The position numbers and the translations under genes are program-made. Positions 46,423-53,876 of a stretch of 64,000 bases of DNA are shown piece after piece. The DNA is taken from positions 1 through 64,000 of the forward strand of contig JANDJI010000007.1 in the NCBI GenBank assembly GCA_024331125.1, in the 5' to 3' direction. Each line of letters starts with the position of its first letter. Within the stretch, counting starts at the first letter, position 1. The stretch comes from Nitrospira sp. (GTDB lineage: Bacteria; Nitrospirota; Nitrospiria; Nitrospirales; Nitrospiraceae). The notes beneath the pieces were generated by a model that saw only the letters and a list, made by a program, of their open reading frames with translations, was not told where the DNA came from and did not search any database.

Positions 46423-48303
46423 ATGGTTGTTCGGGATCGTTTGCGACGAGAGAAACGGGTGACGCTCGAATTGATGGGGATCATTGCGACGCTGGTCGCC
46501 TTGCTGGGGGTCGTCGGTATGGAAGGGGCTTCCTTGGCCGAGGAGTCGCTGGACGTCTATTTCAACACGCCCGGTGTGCCGCAAGGTCCCGCCGCGCCCG
46601 CGCCTCATGAAACGGCGTACCCGCAGATCGGCTCATTCGACAGCCGGGCGCTGGTGTGGTTTGTGACTCAGCAGCACACGTATTTCGGCGGGTTCGTGCT
46701 GGCGTTGCCGCTCTTTTGCGCCTTGCTGGAATTTCTGGGATTGATGACCTCCAAACCGGCGTTGTCGCTCCGATATGACGGGTTGGCGAGGGATCTGGCG
46801 AAGGTGGCGGTGTTGGCGCTCTCCGTGACCGCCGTCATCGGAAGTCTGATGCTGGCGATGTTTATCGGGCTGTATCCGAGCTTCATGACCTACATGGGCG
46901 GAACCTTCAAATCGTTTATGCCGGCTTATGCCGCCGTGTTCGTGGTCGAGTCTTTGCTCCTGATCCTTTACTATTATAGTTGGGACCGGATGACCGAGCG
47001 GGGCATGAAATGGATGCACGCGGCCATCGGGGTGGCGACGAACGTCGTGGGGACCGCTCTGTTGCTGCTGGCGAATGCCTGGTCGGCGTTCATGATGGCG
47101 CCGGCCGGCGTGGACGCTCAAGGCCGGTTTCTTGGGAACGGGTGGCATCTGCTGCATTCCGTCCTCTGGAATCCGCTCAACGTGCATCGGTTTCTGGCCG
47201 ACATCATGTCCGGCGGAGCGGTCGTGTTGGCGTACGCCTGCTACCGGTTCTTTACCGCAAAGACGACCGAGGAACGGGCCTATTTCGATTGGGTGGGGTA
47301 CGTCTTTCTCTTCGTGACGGTGTGTGCGTTGTTGCCCATGCCGATCGCCGGGTATTGGCTGATGCGGTCGGTCTTCGCGTTTCGGCAGACCATGGGCGTG
47401 ACCATGATGGGGGGATTGCTGACGTGGATGTTTGTCGTGCAGGCGTTGCTGATCGGAGCTCTCTTTTTGGGCATCAATTATTACATCTGGCAAGGCATGG
47501 CGCGGCTGAAGGGAGCGGAACGGTATCAACCCTATTATCAATTGGTGTTTGGGGGACTCCTGTTGGCGCTGTTTATTTGGCTGACTCCGCATACGCTTCT
47601 TGTGTCGGCGGGAGAGGTGAAGGCGATGGGCGGCGCGCAGCATCCGGTCATCGGAAACTATGGAGTCATGTCGTCCAAGAACGGAGCCATCAACGTCATT
47701 CTGCTCTGCACCGCTCTCAGTTTCTTGTACATGCGACGGGCGAATCGGACCATGACGGTGCCGTGGGTCACAACGGGTAACGTGGTGATCGCGGTGCTGT
47801 TCGCGGTCGGTCTCGTGAACGTCGTGGGACTGTCGATTTACGGATTCTACTTGCCGGCGAACGTGCGAGTGGGATTGTCGGCGCCGCAAGCCTTCACGAC
47901 TTTTACGGTCATCGTCGTCGGGCTGTTGATCAATCGCGCCATGCTGAAGCGGTCGATCGTTCACGGGCCGATTCAATGGGGAAAGATTCCGGCGCGCGGC
48001 ATGGTCGTGCTGTTCGCCATGGCTGCGGCTTTCAGTTGGGTGATGGGGCTGATGGGCTATATTCGCTCATCCGGACGGTTGGCGTGGCATGTGAGCGAAG
48101 TGATGGCCGACGTGTCGCCCTGGGCGTTCACTCCGGACCTGGCGTTCGCCGCGAAAATGGTGACGTTGAACATGGTGGTCTTTTGGGGAGCGGTGCTGGT
48201 TCTTTTTTGGATGTGTCAATGGGGCCGGCGACCGGTGATGGGCGAAGAACGTCATAATACGAATGCGCCGTTGTTGTCGCCGGTTTCTTCACCTGAAGCC
48301 TGA
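46423..48303 (+). CDS. Cytochrome bd-like oxidase subunit I, copy 1
   Basis: A 626-residue polytopic protein distantly related to CydA and typical of the bd-like oxidases described in Nitrospira. At least a dozen membrane spans are visible. Histidines shared with copy 2 lie in QQHTYFGG (H85), WHLLHSVLWNPLNVHR, TPHTLL, AQHPVIGNYG and WHVSEVM. NPLNVHRFLADIMSGG aligns by eye with the haem-ligand helix of CydA. The GWxxxEIGRQPW quinol-loop signature of true CydA is not present, so the electron donor may not be quinol. A signal-like hydrophobic N-terminus precedes the core. No CydB-like gene follows. Confidence 0.8.
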   Translation: MVVRDRLRREKRVTLELMGIIATLVALLGVVGMEGASLAEESLDVYFNTPGVPQGPAAPAPHETAYPQIGSFDSRALVWFVTQQHTYFGGFVLALPLFCALLEFLGLMTSKPALSLRYDGLARDLAKVAVLALSVTAVIGSLMLAMFIGLYPSFMTYMGGTFKSFMPAYAAVFVVESLLLILYYYSWDRMTERGMKWMHAAIGVATNVVGTALLLLANAWSAFMMAPAGVDAQGRFLGNGWHLLHSVLWNPLNVHRFLADIMSGGAVVLAYACYRFFTAKTTEERAYFDWVGYVFLFVTVCALLPMPIAGYWLMRSVFAFRQTMGVTMMGGLLTWMFVVQALLIGALFLGINYYIWQGMARLKGAERYQPYYQLVFGGLLLALFIWLTPHTLLVSAGEVKAMGGAQHPVIGNYGVMSSKNGAINVILLCTALSFLYMRRANRTMTVPWVTTGNVVIAVLFAVGLVNVVGLSIYGFYLPANVRVGLSAPQAFTTFTVIVVGLLINRAMLKRSIVHGPIQWGKIPARGMVVLFAMAAAFSWVMGLMGYIRSSGRLAWHVSEVMADVSPWAFTPDLAFAAKMVTLNMVVFWGAVLVLFWMCQWGRRPVMGEERHNTNAPLLSPVSSPEA

Positions 48304-48329
48304 TGAAAAAGACGGAGAGGGGTAAGCTG

Positions 48330-48983
48330 ATGCGATGGAATGTGCCGATTCAAACCATGGTCATCGCTCTTGTAGCGGTCGGATTTGCTTCCTGGCCCGG
48401 TTTCGGTCTGGCGGAAGGCCAGGTCCTGATCCTGGAGGATTTCAAAGCGAAAGATGCCGACGGGTTTCCTTCTCATTGGGAACACGAAAACCAACGGAGC
48501 AAAGCAAAAGGTCGCGAAGCCTATAAAGTTCAATCGGAGAACGGCGACGTCTTTTTGTCGGCGAAGGACGCGGGGCAACGGATCAAAAAAAAGAAAATCG
48601 ATTGGGACCCCAAAGCCTATCCGGTCTTGACCTGGCGATGGCGGTTATTGAAGGCGCCGCCGGGAACCGAACCGCTCGCCGCCGTCTATGCTTCGCTCGA
48701 TACCGATCTTCTGTTTATTCCAGTCTTCACGAAGTACGTCTGGAGCCCTTCGAAGCCTGAAGGGACGCTCACCGAGGGAGGAATGTTCAGTGGGTCCGAG
48801 CTCGTGGTCCGAAGCGGGACGGCGACGCTGGGACAGTGGTTCGAGGAGCGTGTGAACGTGTACGAAGATTTCAAGAAGATTCATGGGCATGAACCCGCGG
48901 CAAAGGCATGGGGGGTCTCGATTGTGGCGGGACCCGGTGTCGAGATTGATATCGGCCCGCTGATGGCGCTTCCAGGAAAATAA
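48330..48983 (+). CDS. DUF3047 exported protein
   Basis: A protein of about 217 residues with a signal peptide (MRWNVPIQTMVIALVAVGFASWPGFGLA). The mature part has the DUF3047 pattern: an early LILEDFKAKDADGFPSHWEHE, then LTWRWRLLKAPPGTEPLA, KYVWSP, and FEERVNVYEDFKKIHGHEPAA, ending VAGPGVEIDIGPLMALP. The fold is a beta sandwich and the function is unknown. The ATG at 48330 is preferred because GGAGAGGGG precedes it and the signal begins there; ATG 48303, overlapping the oxidase stop codon, would add nine polar residues. The position right after the oxidase suggests a periplasmic accessory role. Confidence 0.8.
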   Translation: MRWNVPIQTMVIALVAVGFASWPGFGLAEGQVLILEDFKAKDADGFPSHWEHENQRSKAKGREAYKVQSENGDVFLSAKDAGQRIKKKKIDWDPKAYPVLTWRWRLLKAPPGTEPLAAVYASLDTDLLFIPVFTKYVWSPSKPEGTLTEGGMFSGSELVVRSGTATLGQWFEERVNVYEDFKKIHGHEPAAKAWGVSIVAGPGVEIDIGPLMALPGK

Positions 48984-49385
48984 ATGAGCGGGTCAAGACC
49001 GATGAGTCAACGAGTCCGAGCGATGCCGATGGGAAAAATCCTGGACATTCTTTTGGGGATGGCGGTGATGGGGACCGTCGGGACTCTGATCGGGATGGTC
49101 ATGGGGTGGGGAGCGTTGCCCGTCGCCATTCTGGTGGGGTTGTTGCTGGGCGGTGTCGTCGGGTTTTTGGGCGGACGCCGGTTTCTCGTGAGCATTATGA
49201 CGGGAACGCTACTGGGAGGAGCGCTGGCGTGGTTGGTAGCGGATGTTGAGAGGATTTGGGTGGGCGCGGGTGCGGGTGCCGCGATGGGCGGATTCCTCGG
49301 TGTCCAAGTGTCGATGCTGCTGGATTTTCGTGCGGCCAGGAAGGCCTCGTCGGATCGTACCGAGCCGTCGGCGCCGCAACCGTAA
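48984..49385 (+). CDS. Glycine-zipper membrane protein, unknown function
   Basis: A protein of up to 133 residues with four hydrophobic helices packed with glycine ([50 protein letters not shown]). Such glycine zippers let helices pack closely or oligomerise in the membrane. It begins immediately after the DUF3047 stop codon; internal starts at 49002 and 49023 are possible. The tail is short and polar. No family function can be assigned. Confidence 0.6.
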   Translation: MSGSRPMSQRVRAMPMGKILDILLGMAVMGTVGTLIGMVMGWGALPVAILVGLLLGGVVGFLGGRRFLVSIMTGTLLGGALAWLVADVERIWVGAGAGAAMGGFLGVQVSMLLDFRAARKASSDRTEPSAPQP

Positions 49386-49402
49386 ACGGTGAGGGAAATG
49401 GC

Positions 49403-50323
49403 GTGGAAAATAGAGGCGTGTTGTATGGATCGATCATTTTTGTCTTTGCGTCGTTTTTTGGACTGATCGGCATGCTGGTCTATGAGTCGTACAAGGCGAG
49501 CAAGCTCAAAGAACTTGCGAAATCCGTGACGTCCGAAACTCAGTCCGCGGCGCCGAAAGCGATGCCCCAAGACTATTCGATGTACAAAACGAAAATCGGC
49601 GATGAGGGGCGTGAAATGGTGCAGATTCCCGAAGGGCCTTTCACCATGGGGAGTAACGACGGTGATCCGGATGAAGCCCCTGAACACCAAGTGTTCTTAA
49701 AGGGGTTCTATATTGACTTGAAGGAAGTGACGCAGGCGGAATACATGCGATTTGCCAAAATGACGAAACGCCCGATGCCGAGAATCGAAGTGTTCGAGGA
49801 CGACCAATCCAAGCTGCTTCAGCCCGAGTTCGCCGCCATGAGCGTCTCTTGGAGCGACGCAGCGGCCTATTGCAAGTGGGCTGGCAAGCGCCTTCCCACG
49901 GAGGCGGAATGGGAAAAGGCTGGCCGAGGCGAGGGGAAAAGGAAGTATGCATGGGGCGATAAGTTCGCTCCGGAGCATGCCAATTTGGACGGGAGCGAAG
50001 ACGGTTATAAATATCTCGCCCCTCCCGGCTCGTTTGAGTCGGGGCGGAGTCCGTACGGACTGTATGATATGACCGGCAACGTCGCGGAGTGGGTGGCCGA
50101 TTCGTACGACGAGAACTATTACAAGAAGTCGCCGTACCGCGACCCCAAGGGACCGGAAGACGGCGACCTCAAAGTGGTCCGCGGCGGATCGTGGCGAGAA
50201 ACGACCCATAACGCGAGACTCTCCAAACGATTTGCGGCAAAACACTGGCGTGCGGATATCACGATCGGGATCCGTTGCGCGGCGGATCTTGATCAGGAAA
50301 GCGGATCAGTTTCCGCTCCGTGA
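49403..50323 (+). CDS. Membrane-anchored FGE-fold (SUMF1-like) protein 1
   Basis: A 306-residue protein. One N-terminal membrane anchor (residues ~7-26, LYGSIIFVFASFFGLIGMLVY) is followed by a short linker and an FGE/SUMF1-type domain: MVQIPEGPFTMGSNDGDPDEAPEH, SVSWSDAAAYCKWAGKRLPTEAEWEKAGRG, GLYDMTGNVAEWVAD and VVRGGSWRETTHNARLSKR. The positions after RGGSW, where formylglycine-generating enzymes carry catalytic cysteines, hold no cysteine here, so true FGE activity is unlikely; other FGE-fold proteins act in assembly or other chemistry. The start is GTG 49403 with GAGGG upstream. A second such gene follows 7 bp later. Confidence 0.82.
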   Translation: MENRGVLYGSIIFVFASFFGLIGMLVYESYKASKLKELAKSVTSETQSAAPKAMPQDYSMYKTKIGDEGREMVQIPEGPFTMGSNDGDPDEAPEHQVFLKGFYIDLKEVTQAEYMRFAKMTKRPMPRIEVFEDDQSKLLQPEFAAMSVSWSDAAAYCKWAGKRLPTEAEWEKAGRGEGKRKYAWGDKFAPEHANLDGSEDGYKYLAPPGSFESGRSPYGLYDMTGNVAEWVADSYDENYYKKSPYRDPKGPEDGDLKVVRGGSWRETTHNARLSKRFAAKHWRADITIGIRCAADLDQESGSVSAP

Positions 50324-50330
50324 GGCGGGC

Positions 50331-51227
50331 ATGCTCGAGACCAAATTCAAAGTCGTTTTTTTGATCGTCGTGTTGATCTGCGCCGCTCTTCCCATAGCGG
50401 GCATTATGAAGGGGACGACATTGACGCCTTACGAAGAGCCGGTCGGAGAAACGACCGCAATAGTTGAACCGGAAGCCGACAATGTATCCCAGGAAGAGCC
50501 GATCGAAGAAGAGATGGTGAGGATTCCAGCAGGACCGTTTATTCGCGGGACCGAGAGCGGAGGGTTTGACGAACAACCACAACGAACGGTCTATCTGGAG
50601 GAGTTTTTTATCGATCGATATGAAGTGACCAACGCGCAGTATCAACAATTTGTTTTGGCGACCGGGCATCGGAAACCGGGTTTGCCGGCGCGATACGCTA
50701 AGAGCGGCGGAAAAATGAAGGGACCCAATCAACCGGTGGTGTACGTCTCTTGGGAGGATGCAGACGCGTATTGCCGATGGAAGGGGAAACGTCTTCCGAC
50801 GGAGGCGGAGTGGGAAAAGGCCATGCGCGGCAGTGATGGGAGGCTTTGGCCCTGGGGGAATAACGAATTGGCCAACGGCGCAAACTGGGCTCGAGTGCAG
50901 GATGGATACGACGTGTCTGCTCCCGTAGGCCGTTTCAAAACGGACTACAGTCCTTACGGAGTCATGGATGGAGCAGGCAATGTGATGGAGTGGGTCGCCG
51001 ATTGGTACCAAGAAACGTATTATAGGGATTCCCCCGATAAGAACCCGATGGGGCCGGAGTATGGAACCTATCGGGTGCTTCGAGGGGGGGGGTACACGAC
51101 TACCGGGGCCGACATCCGCATTACGAGTCGAAGCAAAATGATGCCTGATTTTCGGGATGAGACGATAGGATTTCGCTGTGCAACGTCAGAAATTTCAGAA
51201 CACGAGCAGGGCAATGAAAAGACCTGA
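50331..51227 (+). CDS. Membrane-anchored FGE-fold (SUMF1-like) protein 2
   Basis: A 298-residue relative of the preceding protein. It has one N-terminal anchor (KFKVVFLIVVLICAALPIAG), an acidic linker (EEPIEEEMVR) and an FGE-type domain with MVRIPAGPFIRGTESGGFDE, YVSWEDADAYCRWKGKRLPTEAEWEKAMRG, GVMDGAGNVMEWVADWY and VLRGGGYTTTGADIRITSR. As in its neighbour, no cysteines follow the RGG motif. The repeat of two such genes between two bd-like oxidase genes suggests assembly factors or complex subunits facing the periplasm. The ATG at 50331 has GAGGCGGG upstream. Confidence 0.82.
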   Translation: MLETKFKVVFLIVVLICAALPIAGIMKGTTLTPYEEPVGETTAIVEPEADNVSQEEPIEEEMVRIPAGPFIRGTESGGFDEQPQRTVYLEEFFIDRYEVTNAQYQQFVLATGHRKPGLPARYAKSGGKMKGPNQPVVYVSWEDADAYCRWKGKRLPTEAEWEKAMRGSDGRLWPWGNNELANGANWARVQDGYDVSAPVGRFKTDYSPYGVMDGAGNVMEWVADWYQETYYRDSPDKNPMGPEYGTYRVLRGGGYTTTGADIRITSRSKMMPDFRDETIGFRCATSEISEHEQGNEKT

Positions 51228-51229
51228 TG

Positions 51230-51334
51230 CTAGAGAAAATCGAAGTAATACAAGATCAAAAACACAGCCAAAATGATGTTGACAACCATTCCGGCCAAAA
51301 CTATAATGTCAAACACTTTTGCGTTTTTCGACAT
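51230..51334 (-). CDS. Very small single-span membrane protein (34 aa)
   Basis: A 34-residue frame on the minus strand beginning MSKNAKVFDIIVLAGM and continuing as one hydrophobic helix that ends YYFDFL. AAGGAAA stands about six bases before the ATG at 51334. The composition (short charged head, then a single clean membrane helix) resembles accessory subunits such as CydX or CcoQ. It converges with the FGE-like gene and diverges from the two small genes at 51464 and 51671. It is too short for ordinary gene finders; I judge it probably real. Confidence 0.6.
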   Translation of the reverse strand: MSKNAKVFDIIVLAGMVVNIILAVFLILYYFDFL

Positions 51335-51463
51335 GATTTTTTCCTTGCAAATTCAAAAGTACACACCGTGCTCGCGAGGAGTTGATTAACACAGGGTCAC
51401 CTCTCTGTCAAGAAACACAAGGCCGGTCATTCATTCCTCTTGATCAGGAACAAGGAGTTATAG

Positions 51464-51589
51464 ATGGCAGAGGCAGCACAACGGGATAGCGACGTTAAAA
51501 TCAAAATCGGCAAAATGATTTTTTATATCACCTGTGCCGTTGGGTTGTGGTTTTTTTACTGGTTCGCGGGTATTCAGTGCCCTTGCTAA
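51464..51589 (+). CDS. Very small membrane protein (41 aa) with C-terminal cysteines
   Basis: A 41-residue frame starting MAEAAQRDSDVKIKIGK, then one membrane helix (MIFYITCAVGLWFFYWFAG) and the end IQCPC. AAGGAG is placed seven bases before the ATG. A charged head followed by one aromatic-rich helix is what single-span oxidase subunits look like, and the CPC end could bind metal or form a disulphide. It lies 288 bp before the second bd-like oxidase gene on the same strand. Confidence 0.7.
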   Translation: MAEAAQRDSDVKIKIGKMIFYITCAVGLWFFYWFAGIQCPC

Positions 51590-51670
51590 AAATCAAGGGT
51601 ATCAGGTGAAGCTATGGGCGTGATCGGTTTTGGGGAAACCGACTAGAGAGACAAAGAGGAGACGAAAGGT

Positions 51671-51802
51671 ATGAGCGCGCTGAATAATCCGGTCATTGCA
51701 GTGATTGTATCGCTGGTCATCGCGGTGGGGTACTTTACGCTGGTCGATCATTACTTGATGGAGATGCAAGGGTTGGACTTTTGGTACCTCTTCCGCCAAT
51801 AG
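51671..51802 (+). CDS. Very small membrane protein (43 aa)
   Basis: A 43-residue frame starting MSALNNPVIAVIVSLVIAVG, with one membrane helix, then a polar end rich in aromatics (MEMQGLDFWYLFRQ). GAGGAG lies upstream of the ATG. It is 75 bp before the second bd-like oxidase gene and on the same strand, so it is likely in the same transcript. With the 41-residue protein before it, it could be a small structural subunit of the oxidase. Confidence 0.7.
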   Translation: MSALNNPVIAVIVSLVIAVGYFTLVDHYLMEMQGLDFWYLFRQ

Positions 51803-51876
51803 GCCGATTGATCTGAAGGGAAATTTGAGCGAGAACAAGATCGCAAAGTAATTGTCCTGCTTTAAGGAGGTATTTC

Positions 51877-53793
51877 ATGGGTGTCGTAACCCGGAAGAAG
51901 TTATTCTCGATCATTGCGCTTGGCGCGATGGTTGTTGCTCTTCTGCTTCCGATCGTTATGGCGCTTCCATCGCCGGCTACAGGTGAAGAGGCTCCGGCTG
52001 CCGAGGGGGCGCAGAAGGAAGGCGAAAAAGTTGAAAAGGCGAGAGATGTTTACTACAAGACCGAAGGCATTGTGGTCGGCGCTCCTGCGCCTAAGACGAC
52101 GGACGGCCCCGCCGATTATCCGCGATACAACTTTGAAAGCCGTGTTTTGCTCTGGTTTGCCAATCAGCAGCATCTCTACTATGGAAGTTTTGTTCTTGCC
52201 GTGCCGATTTTCTGCATGATCATTGAGTTTATGGGGGTGGTCACGAAGGATAAGGCGCTCGCCAAGCGGTATGATCAGTTGGCGTATGATTTTATTAAGA
52301 TCAGCCTGACCGCCTACTCGCTGACGGCCATCCTGGGCGGGATTCTTATTTTTACATTCCTGACGTTGTATCCAACCTTTTTCTCGTACTTGTCGAGCAT
52401 TTTCCGTCCCGTGATGCACATTTACGCCTTGATGTTCGTTGCGGAGAGTGGAACCCTCTACATTTACTATTATGGTTGGGACAAAATGAAAGAAGGGTTC
52501 CTGAAGTGGATTCACCTGAGCATGTCCGTCATTCTGAATGTTATCGGGACGCTGCTCATGTTTCTGGCGAATTCGTGGATCGGCTTTATGATGTCGCCTG
52601 CCGGCGTTGATGAGCAGGGGCGTTATCTAGGGAATATTTGGCATGTCATTCATACTGCTTTGTGGAATCCGCTGAATCTCCATCGTATTCTTGGCAACAT
52701 GGCATTCGGGGGCGGCGTGGTGGCTGCCTATGCAGCATATAAATTCCTGGCCGCAAAAACGGATGAAGAGCGCGCTCATTATGATTGGATGGGTTATATC
52801 GCGATGGCGCTCGGTGTGGCGTTCCTTATCCCCCTCCCATTTGCAGGCTATTGGCTGATGAGAGAAGTCTATGCCTATAGGCAGCAAATGGGGATTACGC
52901 TTATGGGTGGTCTCTTGGCTTGGCTGTTTATTATTCAAGCCACGATGATCGGGATCTTGTTTTTGAGCACCAATTACTATTTGTGGCAAGCCATGGGCCG
53001 CATGCGGGGCGCCGAAAAGTATCAACGGTATATCAAGTATCTGGTCTTTTTGTTGGCCTGCGGGTTCATGGTCTTTATTACTCCTCATACGATGGTGATG
53101 ACCCCGGCTGAATTGAAGGCGATGGGAGGTCAGCAGCATCCAGTTTTGGGCAATTATGGCGTTATGTCGGCGAAAAATGGTGGTATCAACGTCATTATTA
53201 CAACCACCGTGCTGAGCTTTGTCTGGTACATGCGGGGCAACAAGATTTCAACTGTGTCGTGGGCAAGGTTCGGCAATATCTTTATGGGAGTATTTTTTGC
53301 CTGTGCATATATAAACATCATATTTCTTGCGATTTATGGATACTACATCCCGGCGAACGTTCGCGTCGGCTTGTCTGTGCCTCAGGTTGCAACGACTCTT
53401 TCGTGCCTCTTTTTCATGTTCACTCTCAATAGCATGATGATGAAGGGAGCCAAGCAGTTGGGGCCGATTGAATGGGGAAAAATTTCAGCCCGCTCCCAGT
53501 ATGCGCTCATTATGCTGGCGACCGCCTTTACTTGGATGATGGGGTTAATGGGTTATATTCGTTCCTCGGTCCGTCTCTTTTGGCACGTCAATGAAATTAT
53601 GCGAGACAACTCTCCGTGGGCCTATACTCATACGGTAGGGTTTGCCGCCAATGTAATTTCAGCCAACGTTCTGTTTTTCTGGATCAGTATTCTCTTTGTC
53701 TTCTGGCTCGGCAGTTTGACGGCAAAGAAGGCTCCGGTTGAGGCGAAAGTTGGGGTTCCTGGGGCTATCCCGCAACCGGCAGGAAGCCATTGA
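51877..53793 (+). CDS. Cytochrome bd-like oxidase subunit I, copy 2
   Basis: A 638-residue polytopic protein clearly homologous to copy 1 along its whole length; shared blocks include GLMGYIRSS, ANVRVGLS and FLANSWIGFMMSPAGVDEQGR versus its counterpart. It has a cleavable-looking signal segment at residues ~8-30, an acidic/Lys-rich periplasmic stretch, and a dozen or more membrane spans. Histidines conserved in both copies include H99 (QQHLYYGS), WHVIHTALWNPLNLHR, TPHTMVM, QQHPVLGNYG and WHVNEIM. The CydA quinol-loop signature is absent. AAGGAGG precedes the ATG. Unlike copy 1 it is followed directly by c-type cytochromes, so it may take electrons from cytochrome c. Confidence 0.82.
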   Translation: MGVVTRKKLFSIIALGAMVVALLLPIVMALPSPATGEEAPAAEGAQKEGEKVEKARDVYYKTEGIVVGAPAPKTTDGPADYPRYNFESRVLLWFANQQHLYYGSFVLAVPIFCMIIEFMGVVTKDKALAKRYDQLAYDFIKISLTAYSLTAILGGILIFTFLTLYPTFFSYLSSIFRPVMHIYALMFVAESGTLYIYYYGWDKMKEGFLKWIHLSMSVILNVIGTLLMFLANSWIGFMMSPAGVDEQGRYLGNIWHVIHTALWNPLNLHRILGNMAFGGGVVAAYAAYKFLAAKTDEERAHYDWMGYIAMALGVAFLIPLPFAGYWLMREVYAYRQQMGITLMGGLLAWLFIIQATMIGILFLSTNYYLWQAMGRMRGAEKYQRYIKYLVFLLACGFMVFITPHTMVMTPAELKAMGGQQHPVLGNYGVMSAKNGGINVIITTTVLSFVWYMRGNKISTVSWARFGNIFMGVFFACAYINIIFLAIYGYYIPANVRVGLSVPQVATTLSCLFFMFTLNSMMMKGAKQLGPIEWGKISARSQYALIMLATAFTWMMGLMGYIRSSVRLFWHVNEIMRDNSPWAYTHTVGFAANVISANVLFFWISILFVFWLGSLTAKKAPVEAKVGVPGAIPQPAGSH

Positions 53794-53876
53794 TCGATTT
53801 TTATCTAAGGATCGGCTTTGCGAGAAAGAGTGTCGTCGTTGTCATCTTCTTGTGAAGCGGTAGGAGGGTTAGTACC

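Noticed and set aside
46633..47976. A 447-codon minus-strand frame opposite the first bd-like oxidase
   Set aside because: Its composition (Arg, His and Gln runs) is typical of an antisense shadow of a membrane protein gene, and it has no ribosome binding site.
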